From Eumeta japonica (Eukaryota; Arthropoda; Insecta; Lepidoptera; Psychidae), in assembly GCA_005406025.1 (NCBI GenBank), contig BGZK01000284.1:372001-436000 (forward strand): DNA of 64,000 nucleotides. Reading direction: 5' to 3'. Position 1 is the first letter of the stretch; every line of letters starts with the position of its first letter. Below the pieces are notes generated by a model. The model was not told where the DNA came from and made no database searches. It was given only the letters and a program-made list of their open reading frames with translations. Both the position numbers and the translations under genes were made by a program. Positions 36,280-48,299 of the stretch are shown here, in pieces.

Positions 36280-37054
36280 ATACCTGTCTCTCCAAAATTA
36301 TCAATACCTACACTTTTCCATGCGATCAAACCACTTGAAAAATACCTCTGACCACTCTTTTCAGATACCTCAGAATTTTCAAAATTGTAGTCAGTTAATG
36401 CATTTTCCTTGCTCTCAAATCCTTGCCTTCCAATTTTTCTTTGATTTTGGAAAACAAGGAAAAAACCATGATGCTAACTTAGGAGAATATGGTGGATGAG
36501 GTAAGATAGACACATTCTTTGAATAAAAAAATCAGGTGTTCTAGAAGACATGTACGGCGCGGCGTTGTCGTTACGCCAAGAAGGGCCGGATTCGTGACTA
36601 CGATCGCTTGTCACACCAAGCTGATAATACTACTGGGGCACAAACTGTCACGTAGCACTCAGAATTGCTTTTTTCATTGTTTAGAACGAGAATAGTAATA
36701 TGATTAGTCTTACAAAAAAAAAACCTAACCGACAGTTCTTTGCATCACTGCTGATCCAGTACCCAGTTCCCGCTCAAGCTCTACATTTGTGATTCTTCGG
36801 TTCTTTCGGATCAATTTTTCAACTGCTTGAACATTTTCTTAAGTGACTGCTGTTGGCGGCTGACCTCACCTCGCTTCATCTTCAACACTTCCACGTCATC
36901 TTTTAAACTCTGCACACCAATTAGAAACTGTTGCTCGTGACCAAGGAGACTCATCAAAAACAGTAACCGAAAGTTTAAAACATTCTTGGAGCTATAATCC
37001 TTTTTTGTATTCATAATAAATCATATAGCGAAAATCACGTCGGCTGAGCTCCAT
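36280..37054 (-). pseudogene. mariner transposase relic
   Basis: A dead Tc1/mariner-family transposase. Reading from ATG at 37054 gives MELSRRDFRYMIYYEYKKGL, the N-terminal helix-turn-helix start of mariner. After a stop it continues with LQECFKLSV, SPWSRATVSNWCAEFKR, RGSVEDEAR, GQPPTAVT and NRRITNVELERELGTGSAVM, the paired DNA-binding region. Four in-frame stops (TAG, TGA, TGA, TAA) break this part, then a TAG ends it near 36730. The catalytic core is largely missing. In other frames, RNDNAAPYMSS (family HDNAPAH, second Asp) appears near 36575, LPHPPYSPKLA near 36490, and KWFDRMEKC near the C-terminus at about 36330. So most of the region between the HTH and the second Asp is deleted or scrambled. 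Terminal inverted repeats were not identified. Confidence 0.9.
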
Positions 37055-37399
37055 TATTGCAAGCGAATTCCCGCCAGATTCGAATAAAAATTAGCATTTC
37101 AAAACAAAAAACATCTGTATTCAGATATGTCCTATTTCATCATTTGTCACTTAATAACCAGTATTTACAATTGGTGTATAACTTGCCGGTCATACATTAT
37201 TTTCTTACCCAGTTCTCCTTACCCTTCACTCAGTTATGATAATTGAGTAGAGACTGTCTAATTATATTTGGCATACTCCCCGTAACGCCCGTTCGTACTA
37301 CCTAGTCCCTTAAAATTGAAAAAAAGCACCTACTAGCAAAAAAAAACTGGACCTATCTTTTCACTTGAACGGTTCATAGCGATCGTCTTGTAAAATCCC

Positions 37400-37745
37400 G
37401 TAATGCTAATTAGAACGACGCCAGCGTCCTCTAGCGGCGGCGCCTCGCCCGTGTCTTTTTCAGTACGCGGCGTAATACCTCGCGAAAAGTTACACGACGC
37501 GAACAGGAGGACGGCGAGATATTAAAACTTCCGCGTCCGGCGAACTTGGCGACGGGGAGACATTAGGCGCGGGTTTTTTGCAATTGTAATTAAATCGCTG
37601 CGTAAGTGCGGCTCGTCCCGGCGCGGGGCGACTTCGCGAATTTCAGATTAGCTCAAAAGTTCCAGGGCATCTCCCTGAATAAAGTATTGGCAATTTCGGC
37701 GCCGGCCGTCCGAAGGGCTTACGAGCGGAAGTTTGGATAATTTTT
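37400..37745. other. CpG-rich patch, candidate conserved noncoding element
   Basis: About 340 bp of CpG-dense sequence with interspersed homeodomain-like taattaaat motifs (ttgcaattgtaattaaatcg near 37577). No frame fits. Among the better candidates in the window for a regulatory element. Confidence 0.45.
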
Positions 37746-37878
37746 TTCTTTGTGATATCGAAGGAAATGGGGACGAATGCGGGTTTTTTTTTAAGTCAAC
37801 TCTCAGAATTAAACATGAAAGTCTGGTTTACTTTTATAACGTTTTCGAGGGGTAAACGAACGTGCGGGCCATTATAGA

Positions 37879-38162
37879 GGTGGACACCGCCGCCCGTCAA
37901 GACTAGAAATCTCAGAGAAATCATCAGTGCGTTGCCGGCCTCTTGGGCAGGAATAAGATATGTGATAGAGGAGAAGAGGATAATATAAAGGACACTGGGG
38001 TGTTGGAAGAGAGTGGGTCTCCGGAACTCTCACTTAATGAACGACATGCAACAGCGGAAACTATTACTTCACGTTTGTATTCTGTGAGAGTGTTATATTT
38101 CACCAATCGAGCCCACCCACTGCCATACTACAGTCAAATTGACCACAGCATGGCTCTATCAC
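37879..38162 (+). repeat. dispersed repeat family copy B
   Basis: The most complete copy: accgccgcccgtcaag, atcagtgcgttgccggcctc, ttgggcaggaataagata, ctccggaactctcactt, ctattacttcacgtttgt, attctgtgagagtgttat, cacagcatggctctatcac. Frames of 81 codons (+) and 60 codons (-) within it are by-products. Confidence 0.8.
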
Positions 38163-38734
38163 TATGTGTCTTGAATAATAAATCATAAATATATGTAAAG
38201 TACATCTGCATGTATGCAATAAAGTATTCTATAAACGCATTACGCAACTATAAATAAATAACGCATCCCAAATATTTAACCTAAGTCGGTATATGTAGAT
38301 ATACATTGAAACTTAGATTCATATTTTGAGTAACATACTAACAAATAAGATTTTTGGATGTGACAATTAAAATTTGGTAACATACCAACGCATAAGGCAA
38401 CATCTACTATTTTGTTGTAATTACAATAACACCAAATATCGTATAGTAAATATATTTTTTATGTCTCCGGAAGACAAATATGTCAAAACTGTAAGCACTT
38501 AATAAAAAGACGCTCGACTAATAGTCCAAAGACCATGGGTTTGGATTAAAACTTGTTCCGAAGTCCTCCTTCTAACGACATTTCTTTATTCAATTATGCA
38601 ATAATATATATAATAAGATACATAATTAAAGAAATAGTGGCTAAATGGCTAAGAGCATCACCATCTAACCAAAAGTAATCGAGGTCAATCATCATCGGGA
38701 GGTTGACCGACGAGCTTTTGACTTACGCCAAACG
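38163..38734. other. AT-rich noncoding stretch
   Basis: No gene seen. About 38640-38720 is of mixed composition. Confidence 0.4.
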
Positions 38735-38808
38735 AAGCACTCGCTCCGTAAGGAGCGAGTGCTTAACCTTAGTATGGATACTCGGAAGTAATTCCGAGTA
38801 TCCATACT
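38735..38808. repeat. double hairpin with shared loop gtaa
   Basis: Hairpin 1: aagcactcgctcc (38735-38747), loop gtaa (38748-38751), its exact complement 38752-38764. Spacer aacctt. Hairpin 2: agtatggatactcggaa (38771-38787), loop gtaa (38788-38791), exact complement 38792-38808. Arms 13 and 17 bp with no mismatch. Same X-L-X'-Y'-L-Y layout as at 12728 and 16033, implying a 40-base insertion into an X-gtaa-Y site. Confidence 0.95.
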
Positions 38809-40655
38809 CAGCTTAAACCGTTAATCTCGCACTTTGTCACCGCACTGGTCACGACGCTTAATATCTGCCCCTCGACCCGATTATCCTTAGCAAAATATCA
38901 ACATTGTTGATGTACTTGATGATGTCGTTCCGCTTCCTTTACCTTCCGTCACCTTGCTTTGTCTGGTAAAACGACAGGGCAAACACGATCGATATTTGTT
39001 CTCTAAGACTTGGTAAATCTTGAAAATTAGCTTAGTTTCTACCTAGGTTATGGAAAGTTGCTCATCTCGCAATCAAACGTTATCTTGTAACGTAATCAGC
39101 GAGATGTTCTATATCTATTCTTTATTTTATGCGATATAAATTCTTGAGTAATATAATAATTAATATAATAATTGAATAATACAAAATATTCTCCTGTATT
39201 GATACATTGATGGAATCAACAAATATTCCAAAATCGTTCATCATATGTGGTAGGGTGTAATTAACAAATTCTTGACGAAAAAACTTAGTGTCACGCTCGT
39301 ATCTAACATTCATAACTTCAACTATCCATTTTATTAATTTCACTATGCGCGAGGCATTTCCTTGTTGAGTGTGAGATTTCACCGCCTCATCGGTAAACTA
39401 TTTCGCAGCTTTTTTTTTTATTATTCATTTAATTCTTTATTTATTATTAATACGTATTTGCAAGTAAACCTTGTTATCTTCAAGACTGGCTAAATTGTCA
39501 GTTATATCCTTTATTTTAATGTAAATCTCATTAGACTCTCACGATACAGGTATAATACCTAGTGTTAAGGCCATAAAGTTAAGTCTTTCGCGTTATTAAA
39601 GTCATCCCAATGCACTTACTTGTAGCTTTTATACTCCTTAATTGCCTAACCTATAAATTACCAAATGTTTCAAATAAGTTTTTTCATTATATTCATTTGA
39701 ATTTCCAACTATTTAGCACTATGTGAAACATCGTGAAAATTCAATCACTTATTAAGTTACTGTAACGATCATTTGATACGAAAATCGAAATAAAGTAAGG
39801 TAAGAAAAGTACGTGATATTTTTTTATCGACACCGCTATTATTTAATTACAATGAATTGAATTGAGAAAAAAAAACACTTATTACAAAAAAAAAAATTAC
39901 TATATTATAGTCTAATTTGTATATCTTTTGCGCCCCCTCTCTAATTGCGCAGAATTAAAATGCCACACACAACAAACATTAAAAGTGAACATGCACCATT
40001 CGTGGCCTTGCGTACAACATTTCTTCCCTCGTCCGTTTGTTTTAAAGTTTCCTTCTGTATCATCGACTCCTCCATCTCTCTGTCCATCCGTCTCTGTCTC
40101 ACGCATAATAAACTCTCGACTCGCAGCTTAGGCTCGCGCGCGACTCCTTCCACGGCATAAACACGTCGCCGAAATAAACCCGCTCGTGGTGCGTGAAGTT
40201 GAAGGCTCGACGTCAGCTATACCTGCGTGTGGGACAGCTTTCGAATCAGGTGCACTTTGGATCTGAAAGTTTATGTGACACTCGTTCGCCTGTCTGTTAG
40301 GATGATGTTTTGTCACATCGCCGTATTCGAAGATGGCGCCTGAGTAATTAAACAGTTAACAGCATCAAAAATATGAGGAATAACGATGTCGGCAACTCGA
40401 AAATTCTACGACGGGAATAACCCTTTTGATGCTAAGTAACTGACAACCTATATAATCACATATATAAGGTCCGTCACACCTTTTCCGGGCAACTAACATT
40501 ATTAGGTCGAAACAACACACGTTCCGACGTAAAATCGTGTTACAAAGTTTCGCGGCTGACTGTACCCCGTTTAGGTTATTTTGATAGTTGAATTAACTTA
40601 ATCCAGGCAATGTCCAACGTTTAATTAAAACTTACTTCCGCTAATACCGTGCGGT
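38809..40655. other. noncoding stretch
   Basis: Mostly AT-rich. Overlapping frames on both strands at 39912-40160 cover a pyrimidine-rich patch and none is a plausible gene. Confidence 0.4.
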
Positions 40656-41640
40656 GCGGTTTAAGGGAAATATTTATTTCTTGTCCCGCAACACCCTCCG
40701 GGCGTTCGGATAACGGCTAGAGTTATGCTCCGGCTTCTCTCGAAACACAAATAATTTAATTTGGCAAGATGTGGCCGTCAATGGAATTTATTTGGTACTA
40801 AATATTTTTTTAGTGTGCAGAAACTTTATAAGCGAACGAGACTCATGTATTTTAAATATTCAATGAGACAGCTATTGCAACAGCTATGTCAGCCTCGTGT
40901 ACTTGTGACATACCTATAGATTTTTCCTGTGTTTTAATAGGGTATATATTATACACTCATTAACATATTCAGAATATCAATCGGCTAACTTATTGTAGGA
41001 AACTCGAGGGACCCGCGCCGCCATCGGCGAAACTAGGCAAGTTAGTTACTTGCAACTGTTCATTACTTAATTACAAATTCCGGAACTTCACCTCGTTGTC
41101 GGTCCAGATTCATGTATAACGATGAGACGTGTTGCGTAATCGATTGTCCAAATAAATACATTTACATTGCTACCACTCAGGCGGGTCTCTGAACTAGCTA
41201 CCTTCAGTAATTCGCAACTCGCACGCCGACGACCGGAGGTTGTATTCTCGCGAGTTTTTACTTCCAATCGACATTCGCGACTCGAACCGTGAAATGGCTA
41301 GCTCGCAAACTACCACAACTTGAAATTTTGGAAAATTACATTCTGCCAAACTTCGAGCGTCGACCGCCGGGCGGCGCGGACGCACGGGACAAGCTCTACG
41401 GCCCGAACGGAACACGGGACGATTGTTCGCAGAAAAGATAAATTAAATTACTGCACCTTTCTTGGGAAAAAGTTTTTTTTGGGGGTATACTGCTTAAGAA
41501 TCGATTTTCGTATATGGCCCGCGGTACGCAAATTGGGTAGGGTGGCGAAATCGAGTGTTCACCTATCGCGAAGTGGTTACGTCATGTCACGTTCCCGCGC
41601 AACATCATATCGTACAAGAATCCGCTAACCGATCTTGTAT
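40656..41640. other. series of CpG-rich patches
   Basis: Patches at about 40680-40750, 40990-41050 and 41190-41440 are CpG-rich and separated by AT-rich DNA. The 73-codon and 102-codon frames here overlap on opposite strands and resemble no known protein. Confidence 0.35.
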
Positions 41641-42377
41641 GTTATTATGTAATGTTTTCGCTACTTCATTGTATGCTAAGACTTGTTTGCTCCCATATAA
41701 CTTCCGAACGTTGACAACACGATAGCTTAAAACAGAAACTGCAGTTTTCTTTTAAGCTCTAATAGTCATAAACGGAACACTTTTCGCCTCTAAAAAGTGA
41801 CTTTGTATAGTGAAACGTAAAATTAAGCAACATGTTCCACGAGGGTAAATAATTACTATTGTTTAGTATTCGCCCATATGGGCACAGGACGATTTTATTA
41901 ACCTCTCAAATGAATATTACCCGGTCTCTTTCTTGATCTCGCTCTCAGATGTGATCACACCCCTGAATCATTTATGGTTCATATCACGGTTCCGTTTGCA
42001 ATACCGCTACAGGTTTCGACCCTCATTGCAGCGTCAGTACCGTTTTTGGTTGCTCTTAACAAGTTAATGTTGGTGATTTCCAATCACCATAAGAAATAAT
42101 TGAATTTATTCTGCGTCGACAGGCACGGAACCTACTTTTAGAAATAAATTTTATTAATAACATAAATATCTTAAGATGTAAAATCATATTTTATACTAAA
42201 TTTAAAAATATAATCAAATAAGCATCATTTTCGCGTTAAGTATGTTTCACCTCACAGCAGACGCTACCCTCTCACACTCTTTTTTGTTTCATATTGGGGT
42301 GCTGAGATGTTAATTACCTGAACAATAGCGGGAGAAGTTTGCTAAAGAACGTTATTGCTTTTGCGAACAGAGGTTAA

Positions 42378-42545
42378 GCGTGCTCTACGAGGCACGGAAC
42401 AAGCGGCGGAATTTTATTTGGCCTTAGAACTCAGCGGTCATTGTACCCGCCCGCACCGTTCGAGCCATTTCGAAGGTCCGAACAAATGGGACCGCGATTA
42501 AGTTTCGAAAGCGTCGCACTTGACCACTCGGCCACGCTGAATATT
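42378..42545 (-). repeat. tRNA-like repeat remnant
   Basis: The minus strand reads agcgtggccgagtggtcaag near 42520-42540, with an intact A box (tggccgagtgg, 42524-42534) and ctttcgaaac, like a Ser-tRNA anticodon loop. The B box is poor (tgttcggacc). The segment cgaggcacggaacaagcgg at 42388-42406 matches cgaggcacggatcgagcgg at about 52892. I read both as copies of a tRNA-derived repeat, not a working tRNA gene. A 136-codon minus frame covering this is not coding. Confidence 0.45.
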
Positions 42546-42549
42546 GTTT

Positions 42550-44415
42550 AGTGAGATCGACCAAACTCAAGCTTTGTGCAGTAAATTGCGAATTCTTCTG
42601 CACAATTTTCCTCAAAATTGGGGTAATATAGATGATGGGGTAATGTAAAAAATATAGAAATTTAAATTCGCTGAAAATTTCATCCCTGACATAAATGTCA
42701 GCCCCACATGGTTTCTGTACCAATGATGCAATTATGCCATGATGCTCCTTGTACATCAGAATAGAGATATTTTCCCGTGAATTTTCAAAATCGATTCGGT
42801 AATTTATTTGAGAAACATACCATCTCGCAACCACGACTCGATTTAATCATCATTTGAATACTTACTTAACTAGTTATAGATAGTAAATCTACAATGCGAG
42901 AAGGAATCCCACAAAAGCGATCACCAAATAATTTTCTCAACCAACACTTCTTTCTAAGGCAAATGGCCACAACAAATTATCAAGTAAAGGAGGCTTATAA
43001 AAACGTAAGTACAAATGACTTTATACAGTAAAAACTTAGTTTTAAGACAGACATTAGAAACGTATTTTTAAAATCAATTGAAACTTGAACATCTTGAAAT
43101 CAATTGCTTGAGTTTCTTTTTTTTAAAGTTTAACTAAAGTTGTTAAATGAATAACACACCAACCGTTGGTTCTAACGTGCCTCACCTTTACGGCAAAAAA
43201 AAAACGTGATGATATTTACAAACAATTACAGAAAAACACAGCCAGGCGCTCGGATCCGTGAGACATTTTGAAATATTTATATAGTAACGGATCAAAGTTA
43301 GACATCCACAGGGATGTGCGGTCGTCAACGAACTTGAGAAACGTATTTTTATGAAGTGGCATACTCATGGGAACACTCAAAGTGCTGCCGACAGCTGCCC
43401 TTTAAGTAGGACGTGTAACTTAAGGGGGTCATGTATATACGCGGTTCAGAAAGCCTTCGGGATTGTCGGACATAAAGTTTGATTCGAGTCATACAATTAA
43501 CATGTCATTTCTGTCTGCATCTATTCTCGATAGAATCAATTTTGATTTAATTATTTTAAATATACATTAAATTAACAACTCAATAAAAATGCGTACAAAA
43601 CTGAAGTAATCATTTGGGAAAATTCGCTTTGAGAATTTTTAAAACATAAATACTCTTAGTGACACTAAGTTAATTGACGGAAACGTATTCTTTGTATTTC
43701 ATTTTATTACAGTATTATTATGACTTACATATATGAACTTTGCTATTTCATCAATTTTAATATTTTTTTTTAAATCCCGGGTCACTTATTTCTATCTTAA
43801 CTACTTTTGATTGGGGTAGTTTGCCACCCCAACCAGGTTATCATTCCACCTGATAGAGGGTCGCGCAAACAAGTTGACCGATTCGTGATCACCACTCATG
43901 AAGCTTTCTTCCCCAGCGGTTATCGGTTGTACAAGTGATCCAACCCGCCTGTTTCCAATTTGACTCATCGACTCGACTGAGAGTCGCATCGGCTACTAAA
44001 ATAAGTATAAAATAAATACCAGCCAAGTGTAAATCGGATTTACACACGAAACGTTCCGTAGTTTTGTAAAAATAGGTTTATTACATGTGGACTCTTTTAT
44101 TTTTTAACATTATTTTTATTATTTGTTATTACAACGATTGTAGTAATACATATTCCGTGACAAGTATCTACCGACTACGGTTCAAATATGGCCCCGTGAC
44201 CGATGATGAGACAGACGGATGGACGGACGGACAATCCCACCACCTCCCAAGACCCCTCCGACATCTCTTCGTCATATGAGCCGAATCGCAGAAGCGCCGT
44301 GGGGTACCGATAAATCTAACCCCGCGCGACACTTCATGCTTCTTACAAAATCTTAGTAATAGATATCCATTGGCACCTTCCGGGTACTGGATAGACCTAA
44401 AAAACAAGTTGCTTA
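42550..44415. other. noncoding stretch
   Basis: AT-rich, with a mixed patch at about 43800-43995. Simple gacggacg repeats at about 44213-44232. No gene seen. Confidence 0.4.
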
Positions 44416-44419
44416 TTAA

Positions 44420-44725
44420 CAACGCGCACACGGCCGAGGTCAGCCCGCCGGCCCGTCCGCCCGCCGGCCCGTCCGCCCGCCGGCCCGTCCGCCCGCCGCA
44501 GCTGCGCGCCCGCCGCACTCCGGGTATCGAAGTGTAATTAACAGCGCGGGCCGGCCGCGCCTGCCATTAATCCGGGCCCAGAATAAACGCGCGCTCATTA
44601 CTCTCGGACGCGATCCATCTTTGTCCGGCGCGCGCGCGGCCGCCGCGATAACGCGGAGGACTCTGACGGCGATCCGGGGACCCGCGGACTCGGGGGAGGT
44701 CGGGAGAAGGAAATGGGGAGAAAAA
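44420..44725. other. strong CpG island-like patch
   Basis: The most CpG-dense part of the window (for example ggcgcgcgcgcggccgccgc near 44627). It includes ccattaatccgggccc (44563), which contains TAATCC, the core for K50 homeodomains. A minisatellite sits at its left edge. No exon-like frame. Candidate conserved noncoding or promoter region. Confidence 0.45.
44444..44499. repeat. GC minisatellite, 16-bp unit
   Basis: cccgccggcccgtccg is repeated exactly three times (44444-44491) and followed by a partial fourth unit. The 116-codon minus frame with GRTGRRADGPAGGRAGG is produced by this repeat. Confidence 0.95.
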
Positions 44726-46104
44726 GCGAAATGGAATTTCTAATACTCGCCTAATACGAGCTCTCGGTGATTGTTATATAGGGCTTTGTGGCGTGCAGGT
44801 TAGAGAGTGATTCCGAATTGGATTACCTATAGCGGTATCCGAAAGAGCTTAATCGATCTAACTTTTTCTGTATATTTGACATCAATGGGTTAAGTATATG
44901 TTTAAAAAGTTGCTCTGTCAAATAATTTCTAAGCTATTAAATCGATCGATTACAAGATCTAATTAATTCCATTCTTGATAAATCCACATTGAATGTGTCT
45001 AGCCATGATGTAAAATAGACTAATTTTTTTTTTTGGTAAAATCGTTTGCAAGAATTATTTCCATCGATCAATTTTCTAACCTTAATCTTTTGCATTCTAT
45101 AAACCTGCAACAAACATAACAAGCCCTGTTTAAATCCGACAATTCCATAGAAAGTCATTGTTGTCAAAAAACTTTAAAAAAACCTTTTTATATCTTAACT
45201 GATCTGTTGAATCGTTCAAATTAATCGATTAGAGTCAGAAGACATATTTGACAAAAAAAAACGATTATTTTTTTTTATAACTCATAATGATTTAAACTCG
45301 TAGAGCTTAAAAATTCCCAAGTGATATTTTCGGACTCAAACAAATCCAAAATACCAGCATCAACGTTTTAAAGGTCAGAAAGCTCGAAAGCAGTGGGGAG
45401 TTCTGAAGCTGGCTAAAGCCGATCTTCATCCGGATTTCTATTTAAAAGGATCATTCTACTCTACGAATAGCACATAAAAATAGGCATCATGTGGCTCTAT
45501 GGTGAAAGTTTTCGTCAGGCCAACTCGTAGATTTTGAATTACACGCGACAGGCAACTTCATTACATCTTTGATTTTGGCGCTACAAGTTTTTGGGCTTAA
45601 GAGATTCGATGGAACAAAACATAAAGAAATCAATTTCATTAATCCTCAGTGTATACAGTTTTTCATTTCAAATTAGAAATGAAATTTAAAATAAATTTGA
45701 TATGCGGTCAAAGTTTACGAAATTTATTTGTTCATTTAAATAAATATAATAAAAGATTAATGAGTTTGCAATTATTGACGTGACAACGTCTTATAAATTG
45801 GTTTGCCGGGTGACACTTCAAGAAACTGCGTTACGCTCCGCTCACGTTATGCGCTCACAATGAGAGCGAGGTGAGAGGCACGCGTCCTGCACTCAGGGCA
45901 TGGTTAGCCCGCCTAAGAGCGAGAGAGACAGACATAAAGAGTGAGGGCATCCCTTCCACTCAGATAGGAACAAGTTGTTGTAGTAAACGCTGTTTCATTG
46001 TACGCAAATGTATTGCAAGGATTGTGTATGTATATTTGTATATAAATACGTATGTATGTGTAAAGGTAAAAATAAAATTTTGTTAATATGAAATTCAGTG
46101 CGAG
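44726..46104. other. noncoding stretch
   Basis: AT-rich with a small perfect 9-bp hairpin at 45661-45684 (tttcatttc / gaaatgaaa). The phrase cagaaagctcgaaagcagtg near 45375 belongs to a type of dispersed repeat seen in Lepidoptera, from memory. No gene seen. Confidence 0.35.
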
Positions 46105-46163
46105 ATTCTTTGTATAAATTAATGTTTTAAATATAATTCTTTGTATAAATAAATGTTTTAAAT
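46105..46163. repeat. tandem duplication, 31-bp unit
   Basis: attctttgtataaattaatg and following text at 46105-46135 is repeated at 46136-46163 with one base change. Confidence 0.85.
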
Positions 46164-46959
46164 TGTTACTATTATTTCATCCTTCTTCCTACTATACGAA
46201 TGAATATTCACATTAAAATGATTTTACCACTCAAAGTCGTTGTCACGTAAAACTTTCGCCCGTATACCGACTTTACAGGCAACCAATTTTTTTTTTTATA
46301 CAGATTGTGTTCATAATATAAAAATATCGTAGCCTTCGAAGGACTAGTTCATATTATTCACTAAAAATAAAAAAGAAAAAAAAACACAACATTACGATTT
46401 TCATTATATTCTTTTAAGTTTTGAATCGCATTACATGTGAAATAAAATGTTGGTATTCAAATTGCTACTAGTTTCAAAACGAAAACTCCACTTTCGCTAT
46501 TAATCAATCCACAACTTTTGTGGTACATTTTAATATGCCCCTAAAAGTTATATAAATTCTGGATTCATTCTGAATAATTCATAAAGATATAAAATTATAA
46601 GCCGTAAAAGCTTAGAAATTCGATTTCCCGACTGCGGTGGGAAACTAATCAAGTTTTATCTATGATCGTAAAAACATGATTAGATTAAAATGGCAACGCA
46701 ACAAATTGGATGGCGAAAGCTTTCTAAAAAAAATTCAACAAAAACGCCTGTTGTTTTTTATTTCACTTTACAGAATTTGTCTTTGTGGTAAGTTCTATCA
46801 TCGTTCGTTCTTCTTATTTGTGACGGATTAGTTTCGATCTTAGCCCTCCACGACGACCAGTGCGTGTTGAAGATTGCACTCTGACGTCACCGTTGACAAA
46901 CTTCTCGACCGACGGCTTAAATTTCTCTCCTGAGCATAGACACTAATCACAATAAAAAA
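46164..46959. other. AT-rich noncoding stretch
   Basis: No coding signal. 46840-46930 is mixed in composition (cgacgaccagtgcgtgttga) and may be a repeat fragment. Confidence 0.35.
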
Positions 46960-47265
46960 ACTAATTTATGTCCCGTACATCGCTTAAGCATCGTACAGGC
47001 GTTAAGTTAGCCGCGTCCGTGATACGCTCGGCGGGCAGACCTACCCCTTCGGCGTAAAAGCTTACAGCATTTTCCAATCCACCCCCTTCCCGAAGCCGCC
47101 CTTCCGCGCTCCGTCGGCTCCTCTCATTTTTTAACGTCGTCGGGATCGGGCCACAATGGATTTCTCTAACAACAAACACCACTTAATTCGCCGCGTTGTG
47201 CTGTGATACAGTTGCAGCGACATCTAGCGGACGGGTGGGCCGACGTTTACGGTCGCATGAAAAAT
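46960..47265. other. CpG-rich patch
   Basis: CpG-dense, with gcgctccgtcggctcctctc near 47106. A 73-codon minus frame spans it with no recognisable domain. Confidence 0.35.
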
Positions 47266-47989
47266 CGTCACCTTTCGCCTTTTACCTAAAAAAGGTATTC
47301 TTGCGCGCGACGGAGGGGTGAAAGCTTTTTTTTTTCTTTTCTGCTGTGGCTGTGACAAGGCGGACGGTATTAAACCGACTGTGCCCTACACACGAGTTTG
47401 ATTGATGCGTACCGCGTGAGTTTAACAGGTACTTCTTATGTATAGATGACGTTAAAAAGTGAAACGAAGGGACATGCCTATTCTTCATCGAACTCATCCG
47501 AATGTCCTTCTACGACTTAACCTGTTCAAGTTACGATCTACCCATTCCTGTTTTTATTTCCGCGTGTCTTTTTTTTAATAAATACAAATACCTTGCAGCG
47601 CCGCTTACTAACACTCGAGGTAAAAGCATCAATGAAAAGCTAATTGTGGGCATTAAAGTAGTCTGTGTATTACGCTAGAACACTACTGTATAAAATGTGA
47701 TTAAAATGCATAAATTTGGTTTGTTTGCGTCTTTTGTAATCGAATGTAAAATCAAGGTGGGAAGTACGTACGATACAGAAGGAGCATACGGTCTTCTTAG
47801 AACATAATATCAGCTAAATTGTACATAGAACATAGGATCAAAGTAAGATGTACATACAATTTATAATCAAGTTCGGATGTGTATTATACAGGACGACAAA
47901 AGTGCTGACTAAATAAACTATAATTTACCTTGCATACTCCGTATAGTACAGATAGCACTGTCACAATGATCATTTGTATCGCTTTTTAC

Positions 47990-48235
47990 CACATGCGAGT
48001 GAGATACCACATTCTCACAAAATATGGATGTGAACAAGCAGTTTCCACTGTTACGTTTCGTTCAGTGAGTGAAAGTTTCGGTAGCCCACTCTTCCCTCAA
48101 TCACCCCAGTGCGTCCTCCATCAGCTCCATTCCCTCTCCATCAAATATTTTTTGAATTCCATAAATTATCTTACCCAAATAATTTTTAATGGACTGGTGA
48201 CTCTTCTGGGGTTGCGAGTGTGCATGGTCGGAAAT
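47990..48235 (-). repeat. dispersed repeat family copy C
   Basis: On the minus strand it reads accccagaagagtcaccagt, then a diverged centre, then ctttcactcactgaacga and tgagaatgtggtatctcac. This is the phrase order of copies A and B. A 106-codon plus frame across it is a by-product. Confidence 0.7.
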
Positions 48236-48299
48236 TCCGGGCGGGCGTGACTCAAGAGTTCGTACATTTGCCGAGCATTTTCGATGGGCAAACCCCCTC

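Noticed and set aside
39912..40160. Four overlapping short frames on both strands
   Set aside because: They arise from a stop-poor pyrimidine-rich patch; none has a domain.
42424..42834. 136-codon minus-strand frame
   Set aside because: It overlaps the tRNA-like repeat, has no known domain, and its C-terminal part is the translation of that repeat.
44168..44518. 116-codon minus-strand frame rich in Gly/Arg/Ala
   Set aside because: Created by the 16-bp GC minisatellite.
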